A DNA stretch of 64,000 bases from Vicinamibacterales bacterium (lineage in GTDB: Bacteria > Acidobacteriota > Vicinamibacteria > Vicinamibacterales > UBA2999). Position 1 is the first letter of the stretch. Each line of letters opens with the position of its first letter. Shown here one piece after another: positions 25,384 through 34,312 of the stretch. Below the pieces are notes generated by a model. That model had not been told where the DNA came from and ran no database searches. It saw only the letters and a program-made list of their open reading frames with translations. The translations under genes and the position numbers were made by a program. The stretch spans positions 1-64,000 of the forward strand of contig JBAZYO010000009.1 of the NCBI GenBank assembly GCA_041659285.1, given 5' to 3'.

Positions 25384-26934
25384 CTATTCCGACTCGACAA
25401 TCATGTGGGGTCTGGTCACGGCCCTGAACCGCGCGGGGTCGAGCCCGAGCTGGCGAATCTTGTAGGCGACCACGCGCTCGGTGGAATCCAGCAGGCGCGC
25501 CGCGCGGGCGATGCCGCCGCGCGCCGACTTGAGGGCGTCCTGGATCAGGTCGCGCTCGAGCGCCGCCACCGCCTGCTCGAGCGACACCCGCGGCAGGGTG
25601 CCCGACACCTCCGCAGTCTGCAGCGACGGCGGCAGGTCGTGCGCGTGCATCACCCCGCCGGACGACACCAGCACGGCGCGCTCGACCACGTTCTCGAGCT
25701 CGCGCACGTTGCCCGGCCAGTGATAACTCATCAGCAGGTCAATCGCCGTGGTCGCGATGCGCCGCACTTCCTTCTCGTGCAGGCGCGCGTACTTCTCGAC
25801 GAAGTGATCGGCGAGCAGCAGGATGTCGGACTTGCGCTCGCGCAGCGGCGGGACGTACAGGCTGAAGACGTTGAGCCGGTAGAACAGGTCTTCGCGGAAC
25901 GTGCGCTGGCGGATGGCCGCCTCGAGGTCGCTGTTGGTCGCGGTGATCAGCCGCACGTTGATCTTGATGGTCTGCGTGCCGCCCAGCCGCTCGATCTCGC
26001 GTTCCTGCAGCACCCGCAGCAACTTGACCTGCGTCGCCGGCGTCAACTCGCCGATCTCGTCGAGGAACAACGTGCCGCCGTTGGCCAGCTCGAACTTGCC
26101 CTTCTTGGTCACCTTGGCGTCGGTGAACGCGCCGGGCTCGTAGCCGAACAGCTCCGACTCGACCAGCTCCTCGGGCAGCGCCCCGCAATTCACCTTGACG
26201 TAGGGCTTATTGGCCCGGGGTGAGTGGTAGTGCAGGGCGTGCGCGATCAGTTCCTTGCCCGTGCCCGACTCGCCGCGAATCAGCACGGTGGTGGTCACGC
26301 CCGCCACCTGCGCCATCTGCTCGTAGAGGGTCTGCATGGGACGGCTCGTGCCGATGATGTTGCGGAAGTCGTAGCGCTCCTTCAACTCCTGCCGGAGCTG
26401 GGTGTTCTCCTGCTGCAGCCGCTGGCGCTCCGACTGGACCAGCCGCTCGACGCGCACCGCCTGGCCCACCAGGGTGCCCGCCACGACCAGCAGCTCACAG
26501 GTGTGCCCGAGCGCGGCGTCGGCGCGAAACGGCAGCAGCACACCAATCGCGCCCTCGGTGCGCCCGCCCACGGTGACCGGCACCGACACGAACGACGCGT
26601 CGCGGGTCCCGCTCAGGCGCAAGCCGCTGCCGCGCGTCACGAACAGCGGTTCCTTGCTGACGCGCGGCACCACCACGGGCCGGCCGCTCTCGACCACGCG
26701 GCTGGTCACGGCGTCGCCTGATTGATGACGCCCGCGGTGCCGCGCCTGCCACGCCACGCCGGTGGTCGCCACCAGCCGGACTTCGGAATCGGCTTCGTCG
26801 CGCAACCACACGCCGACGCTCGAGGCGCCGACCAGTTCCTCGAGGTGCTCGACCCCGCGCGCCAGGGCGGCCCGCAAGTGGGCGCCGGTGCCCAACAGGC
26901 GGCCGAGCTCGGCCAGCGCCGCCAGCTCGCTCAT
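25384..26934 (-). CDS. sigma-54 dependent activator with GAF domain, NifA-like
   Basis: About 516 residues. N-terminal GAF domain (residues 1 to about 170), then an AAA+ module with Walker A GESGTGKE, the sigma-54 contact motif GAFTDA, Walker B GGTLFLDEIGEL, and arginine-finger region REDLFYRLNVF, then a C-terminal Fis-type helix-turn-helix (GIARAARLLDSTERVVAYKIRQLGL). No receiver domain is present, so it is not an NtrC response regulator; the layout matches NifA/NorR-like activators. Position upstream of amt-glnB suggests nitrogen control but the target is not proven. I chose the ATG at 26934. Confidence 0.85.
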   Translation of the reverse strand: MSELAALAELGRLLGTGAHLRAALARGVEHLEELVGASSVGVWLRDEADSEVRLVATTGVAWQARHRGRHQSGDAVTSRVVESGRPVVVPRVSKEPLFVTRGSGLRLSGTRDASFVSVPVTVGGRTEGAIGVLLPFRADAALGHTCELLVVAGTLVGQAVRVERLVQSERQRLQQENTQLRQELKERYDFRNIIGTSRPMQTLYEQMAQVAGVTTTVLIRGESGTGKELIAHALHYHSPRANKPYVKVNCGALPEELVESELFGYEPGAFTDAKVTKKGKFELANGGTLFLDEIGELTPATQVKLLRVLQEREIERLGGTQTIKINVRLITATNSDLEAAIRQRTFREDLFYRLNVFSLYVPPLRERKSDILLLADHFVEKYARLHEKEVRRIATTAIDLLMSYHWPGNVRELENVVERAVLVSSGGVMHAHDLPPSLQTAEVSGTLPRVSLEQAVAALERDLIQDALKSARGGIARAARLLDSTERVVAYKIRQLGLDPARFRAVTRPHMIVESE

Positions 26935-27104
26935 CGGCCCCTTTGGTCGGCTGCTCCGCATGACAGTCGACTACATCACGGGCAGGCGAAGACTTACAAC
27001 ATAAATGAAGCCGTCACTGAGCAAGACGACAAAACTGTCCCCTTTTTCTCATTTGCGACATTCCCGTCATCGCCGGTTCAGCCGCCCTTGCCAGCCGTAC
27101 CACC

Positions 27105-27122
27105 GGCCCCTCCCACGGGGCC
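27105..27122. terminator. hairpin after the 27130-27546 gene
   Basis: Stem GGCCCC (27105-27110) / GGGGCC (27117-27122) with a 6-nt loop, directly beyond the stop of the minus-strand membrane protein gene. No clear T-run. Confidence 0.4.
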
Positions 27123-27129
27123 GCTGCCG

Positions 27130-27546
27130 TCAGGCGATGGCGCGGCGATCCTGCAGCCGCAGCCATCCGGTCACGATCCGATAGATCGCCCAGCAGCCAA
27201 TCGCGAACAGCCCCACCGCCCAAATCGCAAACCCGACGAGCACGATCACCAGCAGCAGGCCGAGCACGAAGACGACGCAGGCGGCGCCCATGGCGAGCCA
27301 GAACGTGTTGATCTGCCAGGTGAAGTGCGACTCCAGCCACGTGCCGCGGGCGTCGCCGCGTTTCACGTAGTTGATGATCACGGCGATGATCGACGGCCAC
27401 CCGAACAGGAACGCGCCGACCACGGTCGAGGCGCCGAACGCGCCAATCGCCAGGCCGAGCGCGTGCAGCGCGTAGGTCACGTGGGTGATGGTCACCAGCG
27501 ACGGGTCGGGCTCACGGTAAGTCGTCTCGGTCACTTCAACCTCCAT
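27130..27546 (-). CDS. small conserved membrane protein (COG3671/DUF4870-like)
   Basis: 138 residues with three hydrophobic helices (about residues 23-50, 82-105, 105-125). The arrangement THVTYALHALGLAI, then IINYVKRGDARGTWLESHFTWQINTFW, is that of the COG3671-type predicted membrane proteins, where the conserved polar ESHFxWQIxTFW loop lies between helices one and two. Function is unknown for the family. It sits alone between the sigma-54 activator and an outer-membrane protein gene on the same strand. Confidence 0.7.
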   Translation of the reverse strand: MEVEVTETTYREPDPSLVTITHVTYALHALGLAIGAFGASTVVGAFLFGWPSIIAVIINYVKRGDARGTWLESHFTWQINTFWLAMGAACVVFVLGLLLVIVLVGFAIWAVGLFAIGCWAIYRIVTGWLRLQDRRAIA

Positions 27547-27591
27547 CTCGATCAGGCCGGCCCTGAGGGAATCCGCAGGACGGTCGCCGGG

Positions 27592-29058
27592 TCAGAATCG
27601 AATCACGTTCTCGAGGTACCAGAATCCGAGGCGCCGGCCGCTGAATTGCCGCGTCACGACGGCCCCGCCCCACATCGTGCCGGCATACGCGTTCACCGAC
27701 CAGTGCTTCCGGATGGGCACGTCCACCGCGCCCTCCAGCACCGTGCCCACTCGCGTCTCGCCTCCGGCGGCGCGGCCGGAGAACCCGAAAAAGCGCCCAT
27801 GGCTGGCGGTGGCACCGCTGCCGTGATACCAGAGGTCCCGTCCGCTCGCCAGCCCGAGCGCATGTACTTCGATACGCGCCTTCATCCCATGCGGTTCAAA
27901 CCAGGCTTGCGCGAACGCGTCGCTCAGGTTCATTTGCGCGTAGGTGGACGACAAGGCGTACTTGCGCGTCGACGGCAGCATCTGGAAAAACGTGCCGTGC
28001 CGCCCATCGTCCGGATTGCGGTCGCCGGAGGCCCACAGGTAACCGGCGCGAAGCCAGGGCCGCCAGGGCGCGCGCGTCCAGCGATGTCCGATTTCGGCGG
28101 CGACGCTGGCGGCCCGGTGAGCCTGGCCGTACCAGCGCCCGCCTTCGCCGGCGCCCCACAGCACGGTGTCGAGTTCCCCGGCCGGCGTCGGCGTCACGCG
28201 CGCGTGCGACCCGCCGATCGCGATCACGTCCACGTCGATCGGGCGATCGTTCGAGCCGGTGTTGTCCACGACCGCCGCAGTGCCGCGGTGATCGCGATAC
28301 AGGGTGTTGAACACCTGCCACTCTCCGGTGGCGGCGGATCCCTTCATGGTGAACGCGGCGGTCGCGACCTGGACCTTGGGCATCGACAGGTTGGTGGATT
28401 CTTCGAACCCGCCTTGCGTCGGCACCAACGCCGCTGCGGTGACGTGCCACCGCGGGCGGTCGAGGTCCAGCCGCAGGCCATCGAACCGGCGCTGGTAATA
28501 CGACCACTCGAAGTTGCCGATCAGCCGCGAGTGCAGGCGCTCGCGCTTGAGCGTCTCGAGCGAGGCGGTGGCCGCCAGGGTTTCGGCACCCGACGCAAAC
28601 GGCATTCGCCCGATCGCGATCGAGGCGCGGCCGTCGCCGGCCTTGACCTTCAAGGCCAGCTCGCCGAGATAGAGCTGGTAACTGTAGCGGACGCCCGACG
28701 ATGCGAAATAGAACGCGCCGGTGCCCAGGCCCCCGGGGCCGATCGCCCTGGCCGGCAGGTTCTCCACGCGGACGTAATTGAAGGCGCCGCTCAGGTCGAA
28801 GCGCGAACCGTCCACCCGTACGCCGAGTTCGGCGCGATCGCCGAGGAACGTGTATTCCGGATCGCCGATCGGCTCGCGCGTCAGCGCGAGGGGATCAAGG
28901 CGAGGCTGAAAATACGACCAGGATTCGACACGGGTGACGTTCGACAGCGTGGCGGTGACGTGGGGAGGATCTTGCGCGCGCGCGGCCGATGGCCATGCCA
29001 CCACGAAGCACGCGAAGTAACAAACAAAGGACACGAAGAATTCTCTTGGGCCGCCCAA
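27592..29058 (-). CDS. outer-membrane beta-barrel protein, alginate-export-like
   Basis: 488 residues. A signal peptide (FFVSFVCYFACFVVAWPSAARAQ) is followed by many alternating beta strands and a C-terminal aromatic residue (ENVIRF), the mark of outer-membrane barrels. Domain style resembles the alginate_exp/porin proteins common in this phylum; substrate unknown. The start is unclear: the frame opens with TTG at 29058, and GTG at 29034 is also possible, and neither has a good ribosome binding site. The signal-peptide codons lie inside a dispersed CACGAAG repeat element (28998-29106), which is odd and described separately. Confidence 0.7.
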   Translation of the reverse strand: MGGPREFFVSFVCYFACFVVAWPSAARAQDPPHVTATLSNVTRVESWSYFQPRLDPLALTREPIGDPEYTFLGDRAELGVRVDGSRFDLSGAFNYVRVENLPARAIGPGGLGTGAFYFASSGVRYSYQLYLGELALKVKAGDGRASIAIGRMPFASGAETLAATASLETLKRERLHSRLIGNFEWSYYQRRFDGLRLDLDRPRWHVTAAALVPTQGGFEESTNLSMPKVQVATAAFTMKGSAATGEWQVFNTLYRDHRGTAAVVDNTGSNDRPIDVDVIAIGGSHARVTPTPAGELDTVLWGAGEGGRWYGQAHRAASVAAEIGHRWTRAPWRPWLRAGYLWASGDRNPDDGRHGTFFQMLPSTRKYALSSTYAQMNLSDAFAQAWFEPHGMKARIEVHALGLASGRDLWYHGSGATASHGRFFGFSGRAAGGETRVGTVLEGAVDVPIRKHWSVNAYAGTMWGGAVVTRQFSGRRLGFWYLENVIRF

Positions 29059-29106
29059 AGATGCTTCGCGTCCTTCGTGGTATCTACTTCGTGCTCTTCG
29101 TGGTGG
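28998..29106. repeat. palindromic CACGAAG repeat element overlapping a gene start
   Basis: Left arm 28998-29038 and right arm 29064-29106 are imperfect reverse complements built from CACGAAG and TTCGTGG units (for example CACGAAGCACGCGAAGT, shared with 34345-34361 except flanking bases). The left arm and centre encode the signal peptide of the barrel protein; the right arm is intergenic. Confidence 0.65.
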
Positions 29107-29122
29107 TCTTGAATTCCCGCGG

Positions 29123-29725
<603 letters not shown>

Positions 29726-29761
29726 GAAACCTCTCCTGTAGGGCCCCCCTTTATGGGGGGC

Positions 29762-30931
29762 CTATGTGATCGAGAGCATTCGATCTAGCGCGATCTTAGC
29801 CCACTTCTTCTGCTCTTCCGGCACCACGATTTCGTTCACCACCTCGCCGTCAATGAGCGAATCCAGCACCCACAGGAGGTGGTTGGGCGACACGCGGAAC
29901 ATGGTCGAGCAGAGACAGCCGAACTGGTCGAGCGACACCACGGTCTTGTCCGGCGCCACCTCTTCTGCCAACCTGTGGACGAGGTGCACTTCGGTGCCGA
30001 CCGCCCACACTGAGCCGGGCGCGCTGTCGCGCACCGTCGTGAGGATGTGTTCGGTGGACCCCATGTCGTCCGCGGCCTGCGCCACGTCGAACGGGACTTC
30101 CGGATGCACGATCACCTTGATGCCGGGATGCTCGACCCGCACCTTGTCGATCTGCCCGGCGGTGAACCGCACGTGCACCGAGCAGTGGCCCTTCCAGAGG
30201 ATCAGCTTCGCGTGCTCGAGCTGCTCCCTGGTGAGGCCACCGAACGGTTCGAAGGGGTCCCACACCACCATCTGGTCGAGCGGCACGCCCATCTTGAACG
30301 CGGTGTTCCGCCCGAGGTGCTGATCCGGCAGGAACAGCACTTTGTCCTTCTGCGCCCACGCCCACTTCAGTGTCGCCGCCGCATTGGACGAGGTGCAGAC
30401 CGTGCCGCCGTTCTCGCCGACCAGCGCTTTGATGGACGCGGCCGAGTTGATGTAGGTCACCGGCACGACGCGCCCTTCGACTCCGCTCAGGGCAGGTGCG
30501 ACGAGGCCCAACTGCCCGAGCTCGCTCCAGCAGACCTCGAGCTGATCCGCGGGCGCCATGTCGGCCATCGAGCAGCCGGCGGCCAGGTCCGGCAGGATGA
30601 TCCGCTGGTGCGGCATGGCGAGGATGTCGGCGCTCTCGGCCATGAAGTGCACGCCGCAGAACACGATGTAGTCGGCGCGCGGGTGCTTCGCCACTTCGCG
30701 CGCGAGCTTGAACGAGTCGCCGGTGTAGTCGGCGAAGCGGATCACTTCATCGCGCTGGTAGTGGTGACCGAGGATGACGAGGCGGTCGCCGAGCGCGGCG
30801 CGGGCCGCGGCAATGCGCACCGCCATCTCGTCGTCTGGCAGCCCGAGGTAGGCCTCGGGCAGCGGCTGCCGCTCGTGGATGGAGGCCTTCTCGACTTCGT
30901 TGAGGACCGGCAAAAATGTGCCTGTCGCCAT
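29762..30931 (-). CDS. nadA: quinolinate synthase
   Basis: About 389 residues from the ATG at 30931. Converts iminoaspartate and dihydroxyacetone phosphate to quinolinate in NAD synthesis and needs a [4Fe-4S] cluster; ligand Cys candidates are in YIVFCGVHFMAE, the GCSMAD region and QFGCLCSTMFRV. The TSSNAA and HPEVPFDV motifs are conserved. A 24-nt palindromic repeat is inserted in frame at 30473-30496, adding PALSGVEG between LVA and RVVPVTY, a place where typical NadA proteins run straight through. The mqnE gene is upstream on the same strand. Confidence 0.92.
   Translation of the reverse strand: MATGTFLPVLNEVEKASIHERQPLPEAYLGLPDDEMAVRIAAARAALGDRLVILGHHYQRDEVIRFADYTGDSFKLAREVAKHPRADYIVFCGVHFMAESADILAMPHQRIILPDLAAGCSMADMAPADQLEVCWSELGQLGLVAPALSGVEGRVVPVTYINSAASIKALVGENGGTVCTSSNAAATLKWAWAQKDKVLFLPDQHLGRNTAFKMGVPLDQMVVWDPFEPFGGLTREQLEHAKLILWKGHCSVHVRFTAGQIDKVRVEHPGIKVIVHPEVPFDVAQAADDMGSTEHILTTVRDSAPGSVWAVGTEVHLVHRLAEEVAPDKTVVSLDQFGCLCSTMFRVSPNHLLWVLDSLIDGEVVNEIVVPEEQKKWAKIALDRMLSIT
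30473..30496. repeat. palindromic repeat inserted in frame in nadA
   Basis: CCCTTCGAC-TCCG-CTCAGGGCAGG; the same element with a different 4-nt centre (CAGG) lies at 48516-48539 in reverse orientation. The two copies match at every position outside the 4-base centre. Confidence 0.75.
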
Positions 30932-31075
30932 GGCGTTATCAAACTCCGTAGCCGCGCCGGCTTGCGAGCTTGTGAAAGTTTTCGCAATCTCCGGGCGCGA
31001 AAAGACCAAACTCCACTTGCGGCTATTGCCTGGGTGAAATTTGGCCTGCAATTAGTGTAGCAGAAAGATGTCGTG

Positions 31076-31118
31076 TCCGCCTTCAGGCGGACCAGGCCCG
31101 GCTGACGCCGGACGCTAC
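31076..31118. repeat. two stacked hairpins after mqnE
   Basis: TCCGCC-TTCA-GGCGGA (31076-31091), and on the minus strand GTAGCGTCCGGCGTCAGCCGG (31118 down to about 31098). The latter matches the plus-strand sequence at 39091-39111 in all but two positions, and its TAG is the mqnE stop codon. The rest of the 30932-31114 gap has no gene. Confidence 0.6.
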
Positions 31119-32236
31119 ATCGCCACCGGGATGCGGACGACGTTGTAGAGCGTGTCGCGCTCGATCGGCTCGCGGCCGGCGTCGCGGATGAGCCGCTCGA
31201 TGTCGTCGGTGGACAACGCCGTCGGCGTCGACGAGCCGGCCATGTGATAGATCGTCTCCTCCTGCACCGTGCCGTCGAGGTCGTCGGCGCCGAACCACAA
31301 CGCCGTCTGCGCCACCTCGACGCCGCAGGAAATCCAGTAGGCCTTGATGTGATCGACGTTGTCGAGCACCAGCCGCGCCACCGCATGCACCTTCAGCGTT
31401 TCGCTCGCCGACGGCGCCGGCAGCTTCCGCATCTGGTTGTTGTCGGGATGGAACGCCAGCGGGATGAACGCCTGCAGCCCGCGGGTGTCGTCCTGCAGCG
31501 CCCGCGTCTGCAGCAGGTGGTCGACACGTTCTTCGATCGTCTCGATGTGCCCGTACAGCATCGTCACGTTGGTGCGCATGCCCAGCTCATGGGCAAGGCG
31601 GTGGATGACCAGGTAACGGGCGCCATCGCACTTGTCATGGCAGATCTTCTGGCGCACCCGCGGCGCGAAGATCTCGGCGCCGCCGCCGGGGAGCGAGTCG
31701 AGACCCGCGGCCTTCAACTCCTCGAGCACCTGCCGGTCCGTCTTGCCGTAGTGATCCGAGAAGAACGCAATCTCCACCGCGGTGAAGCACTTCAGGTGAA
31801 TGCCCGGCCGGATCTGCTTCAAGCCGCTCAGCAGGTCGGTGTAGTAGCTGAACGGCAGGCCGGGGTGCAGCCCGTTGACGATATGAACTTCGGTCACGGG
31901 TTGATCGCCGCGCTGCCGCAGCTTGGCGAAGATCTGCTCGAGCGACATGGTGTGCGCGCCGGCGTCGCCTTCCTTGAGCCGCGCGAACGAGCAGAACAGG
32001 CACGAGGCCTCGCACACGTTGGTGGCCTCGAGCCGCAGGTTGTGATTGAAGTAGGTGCGGTCGCCGTGACGGCGCTCGCGCTCGCGATTGGCGATCCAGC
32101 CGAGGGCGAGCAGGTCCGGCGCCTCGAACAGCGTCACCGCGTCGTCAAACGACAGCCGTTCGCGCGCCTCGACCTTGTCGGCGATGTCAGCGAGTCCGGC
32201 CGCCTGTAAACGTGCGCGCATGTGTCCCGAATCCAT
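31115..32236 (-). CDS. mqnE: aminofutalosine synthase MqnE
   Basis: 373 residues, a radical SAM enzyme. The cluster motif CEASCLFCSF (about residue 75) is the CxxxCxxC of the family, followed by VHIVNGLHPGLPFSYYTDLL, and GGGAEIFAPRVRQKICHDKC, and YGHIETIEERVDHLL, all typical of MqnE. It joins the S-adenosylmethionine adenosyl moiety to chorismate-derived 3-enolpyruvoylbenzoate in the futalosine route to menaquinone. No other mqn genes are in the window. The cobalamin riboswitch begins just upstream on the opposite strand. Confidence 0.93.
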   Translation of the reverse strand: MDSGHMRARLQAAGLADIADKVEARERLSFDDAVTLFEAPDLLALGWIANRERERRHGDRTYFNHNLRLEATNVCEASCLFCSFARLKEGDAGAHTMSLEQIFAKLRQRGDQPVTEVHIVNGLHPGLPFSYYTDLLSGLKQIRPGIHLKCFTAVEIAFFSDHYGKTDRQVLEELKAAGLDSLPGGGAEIFAPRVRQKICHDKCDGARYLVIHRLAHELGMRTNVTMLYGHIETIEERVDHLLQTRALQDDTRGLQAFIPLAFHPDNNQMRKLPAPSASETLKVHAVARLVLDNVDHIKAYWISCGVEVAQTALWFGADDLDGTVQEETIYHMAGSSTPTALSTDDIERLIRDAGREPIERDTLYNVVRIPVAM

Positions 32237-32257
32237 TCTAGCAACAATGCTACAATT

Positions 32258-32480
32258 CGGGGTTCAACCGACGCGTACCAGGACAGCCAGGGAAGTTGGG
32301 TGCGAAGCCCACACGGTCCCGCCACTGTAAGCGGCTCCTAGTGGAGCGTGTCAACGACGGCGAAAGTATCGACCACGGAGTTCAACGTCGGTACTGGGGT
32401 CGTTCCGTAGGAACGACTCGCTTTCGCTCTCGAGCAGACACTCCACGATCCGCGAGTCAGGAGACTGGCAGTTCACGGGC
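32258..32480 (+). promoter_or_regulatory. cobalamin riboswitch
   Basis: Leader of the btu operon. Features: a possible -10 TACAAT at 32250-32255 just upstream; the core GCCACTGT with the preceding CCCG (about 32319-32328); and the conserved B12 box GAGTCAGGAGACTGGC (32454-32469). A long variable arm (about 32335-32445) holds several local stems. This is the adenosylcobalamin aptamer. Confidence 0.9.
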
Positions 32481-32493
32481 AAGTCACTCATTC

Positions 32494-32516
32494 AGGCGCG
32501 TGAGACGCCTGGGAGG
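32494..32516 (+). promoter_or_regulatory. possible expression platform of the riboswitch
   Basis: Hairpin AGGCG-CGTGAGA-CGCCT (32494-32510), followed at once by GGGAGG (32511-32516), nine bases before the GTG of the ATPase gene. This position would let the aptamer control ribosome access. No T-run terminator is seen, so translational control is the better guess. Confidence 0.45.
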
Positions 32517-32525
32517 CGACGCGCA

Positions 32526-33314
32526 GTGCTTTCCGCAGACCAGGTCTCGTTCCGCTACGCGCCCGACGGCCCGCTCGTCGTTGACGGCGTCACGCTGCGC
32601 CTCGCCGCAGGCTCTCTCGTCGGCATTCTCGGCCCCAACGGTTCCGGCAAGACCACGCTGCTGCGCCTGCTGAGCGGCACGCGGCGCCCCTCGTCCGGCC
32701 GCGTGCGGTTCGTCGACCAGCCGCTGGATCGCATGTCGCGGCGCGAGGTGGCGCGGCGGATCGCCGTGGTGCCGCAGGAGACCGAACTCGCGTTCGAGTA
32801 TTCGGTCATCGAGATCGTGCTGATGGGCCGGCACCCGCACCTCGGCGTGTTCACGGTGGAAGGTCCCGATGACATCCGGATTGCGCACGAGGCCCTGGCC
32901 GCCACCGGCACGGCGCACCTGGCCGGCCGGCAGTTCCACGAACTGAGCGGCGGCGAAAAACAGCGCGTGATCATTGCCGCCGCGCTCGCGCAATCGGCGG
33001 CGCTCCTGCTGCTGGACGAGCCCACGGCGTCGCTCGACCTCGGCTACCAGCTGGAAGTCTCGGCCCTCCTGCGGCGGTTGAACCGGGACCATGCGGTGAC
33101 CATGGCCATCTCGACGCACGACCTCAACCTGGCGGCGTCGATCTGCCGCGAGCTGATCCTGATGCGCGACGGCCGCGTGGTCGCGATGGGGCCGACCAAC
33201 GAAGTGCTGACACCGGACAACGTGCGACGACTCTACGACGTCGAGGCCGACGTGCACGTGCACAGCGACACCGGCCACATGATCGTGGTGCCGGTCCGGC
33301 GAGTGTCACGGTGA
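32526..33314 (+). CDS. btuD: cobalamin ABC transporter, ATP-binding protein
   Basis: 262 residues, GTG start. Walker A GPNGSGKTT (about residue 37), Q-loop AVVPQETEL, signature LSGGEKQRV (about 139), Walker B LLLLDEPTASLD, switch His in STHDLNL. Closest to the FecE/BtuD importer ATPases. Directly behind a cobalamin riboswitch, and overlapping btuC by 4 nt (GTGA), so substrate assignment to corrinoids is well supported by context. Confidence 0.9.
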   Translation: MLSADQVSFRYAPDGPLVVDGVTLRLAAGSLVGILGPNGSGKTTLLRLLSGTRRPSSGRVRFVDQPLDRMSRREVARRIAVVPQETELAFEYSVIEIVLMGRHPHLGVFTVEGPDDIRIAHEALAATGTAHLAGRQFHELSGGEKQRVIIAAALAQSAALLLLDEPTASLDLGYQLEVSALLRRLNRDHAVTMAISTHDLNLAASICRELILMRDGRVVAMGPTNEVLTPDNVRRLYDVEADVHVHSDTGHMIVVPVRRVSR

Positions 33315-34312
33315 CCATCCGCCGCCGCATCGTCACCATCGTTGTGGCCTTCGCTGCCGTGGCGGTGGCCGTCGTGATTTGGGCGCCGACGGTGGGGAGC
33401 ACGAGCATCTCGCTGTCGAGGGCGTTCGACTCGTCGATTCCGTGGGAAGACAACGTTGACGCGCAGATCTTCTTCGTGGCGCGGCTGCCCCGCGTCCTGT
33501 CGGGCGCCATCGTCGGCGCCGCGCTGGCGGCCGCCGGCGTCGTGCTGCAGGCGATGCTCCGCAATCCGCTGGCGACGCCGTTCACGCTGGGCGTGTCGAG
33601 CGGCGGGGCGCTGGGCGCGATGCTGGCCATCGCGCTCGGCCTCGACCTCGGCATGCTGGGCGTCTCGTCGGTCCCCATCGCCAGCTTCGCCGGCTCGCTG
33701 GTCGCCATCGGCATCGTCTACTGGCTGGCCTCCTCGCAGAAGCGAGGGCTCTCCACCAACGTGCTGCTGCTGGCGGGCGTCACGCTCAACTCGTTCTTCT
33801 CCGCGCTGATCCTCTTCGTGCAGTACATGGCGGACTTCACGGAGTCGTTCAGGACCGTGCGCTGGCTGATGGGCGACCTGGACGTGGGCAGCTACAGCCC
33901 GATCCTCGCCGCGCTGCCCTTCCTGCTGGCGGCGTTCGCCATGTTCGCCGTCCTGCCGCGCACGCTCAACCTGCTGACCATGGGCGAGGACGTGGCGGCG
34001 GCGCGCGGCGTCGAGGTGATTCGCGCGCAGCGCCTGGCCTTCCTCAGCGCCTCGCTGGCCACCGGCGCGGCGGTGTCGCTGGGCGGCCCGATCGGCTTCA
34101 TCGGCATCGTCGTGCCCCACCTGGTGCGCTTGATGGTGGGGTCGGACCACCGCGTGGTGCTGCCCGCGGCCACCCTGTTCGGTGCCGCCTTCACGGTGAT
34201 TTGCGACCTCGCCGCGCGCACGATCATGGCGCCGCTGGAACTGCCGGTGGGCATCGTCACCGCGCTGATTGGCGGGCCGTTCTTCTTGTGGTTGCTGGTG
34301 AAGAAGTCATGA
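33311..34312 (+). CDS. btuC: cobalamin ABC transporter, permease
   Basis: 333 residues with about 9-10 transmembrane helices. FecCD/BtuC family signatures: LPRVLSGAIVGAALAAAGVVLQAMLRNPLATPFTLGVSSGGALGA near the N-terminus, LATGAAVSLGGPIGFIGIVVPHLVRLMVG late in the chain, and the final helices ELPVGIVTALIGGPFFLWLL. GTG start inside the btuD stop; its own stop overlaps the btuF start (ATGA). Second gene of the riboswitch-controlled operon. Confidence 0.92.
   Translation: MTIRRRIVTIVVAFAAVAVAVVIWAPTVGSTSISLSRAFDSSIPWEDNVDAQIFFVARLPRVLSGAIVGAALAAAGVVLQAMLRNPLATPFTLGVSSGGALGAMLAIALGLDLGMLGVSSVPIASFAGSLVAIGIVYWLASSQKRGLSTNVLLLAGVTLNSFFSALILFVQYMADFTESFRTVRWLMGDLDVGSYSPILAALPFLLAAFAMFAVLPRTLNLLTMGEDVAAARGVEVIRAQRLAFLSASLATGAAVSLGGPIGFIGIVVPHLVRLMVGSDHRVVLPAATLFGAAFTVICDLAARTIMAPLELPVGIVTALIGGPFFLWLLVKKS

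Noticed and set aside
27040..27062. Short AT-rich stretch with a T-run (ctgtcccctttttctc) considered as a terminator of the sigma-54 gene
   Set aside because: No stem precedes the T-run, and neither flanking gene ends there in the right direction.
26722..29112. 796-codon open plus-strand frame across the activator, membrane protein and barrel genes
   Set aside because: It is antisense to three well-supported genes and has the His/Arg/Gly-rich composition of antisense frames.
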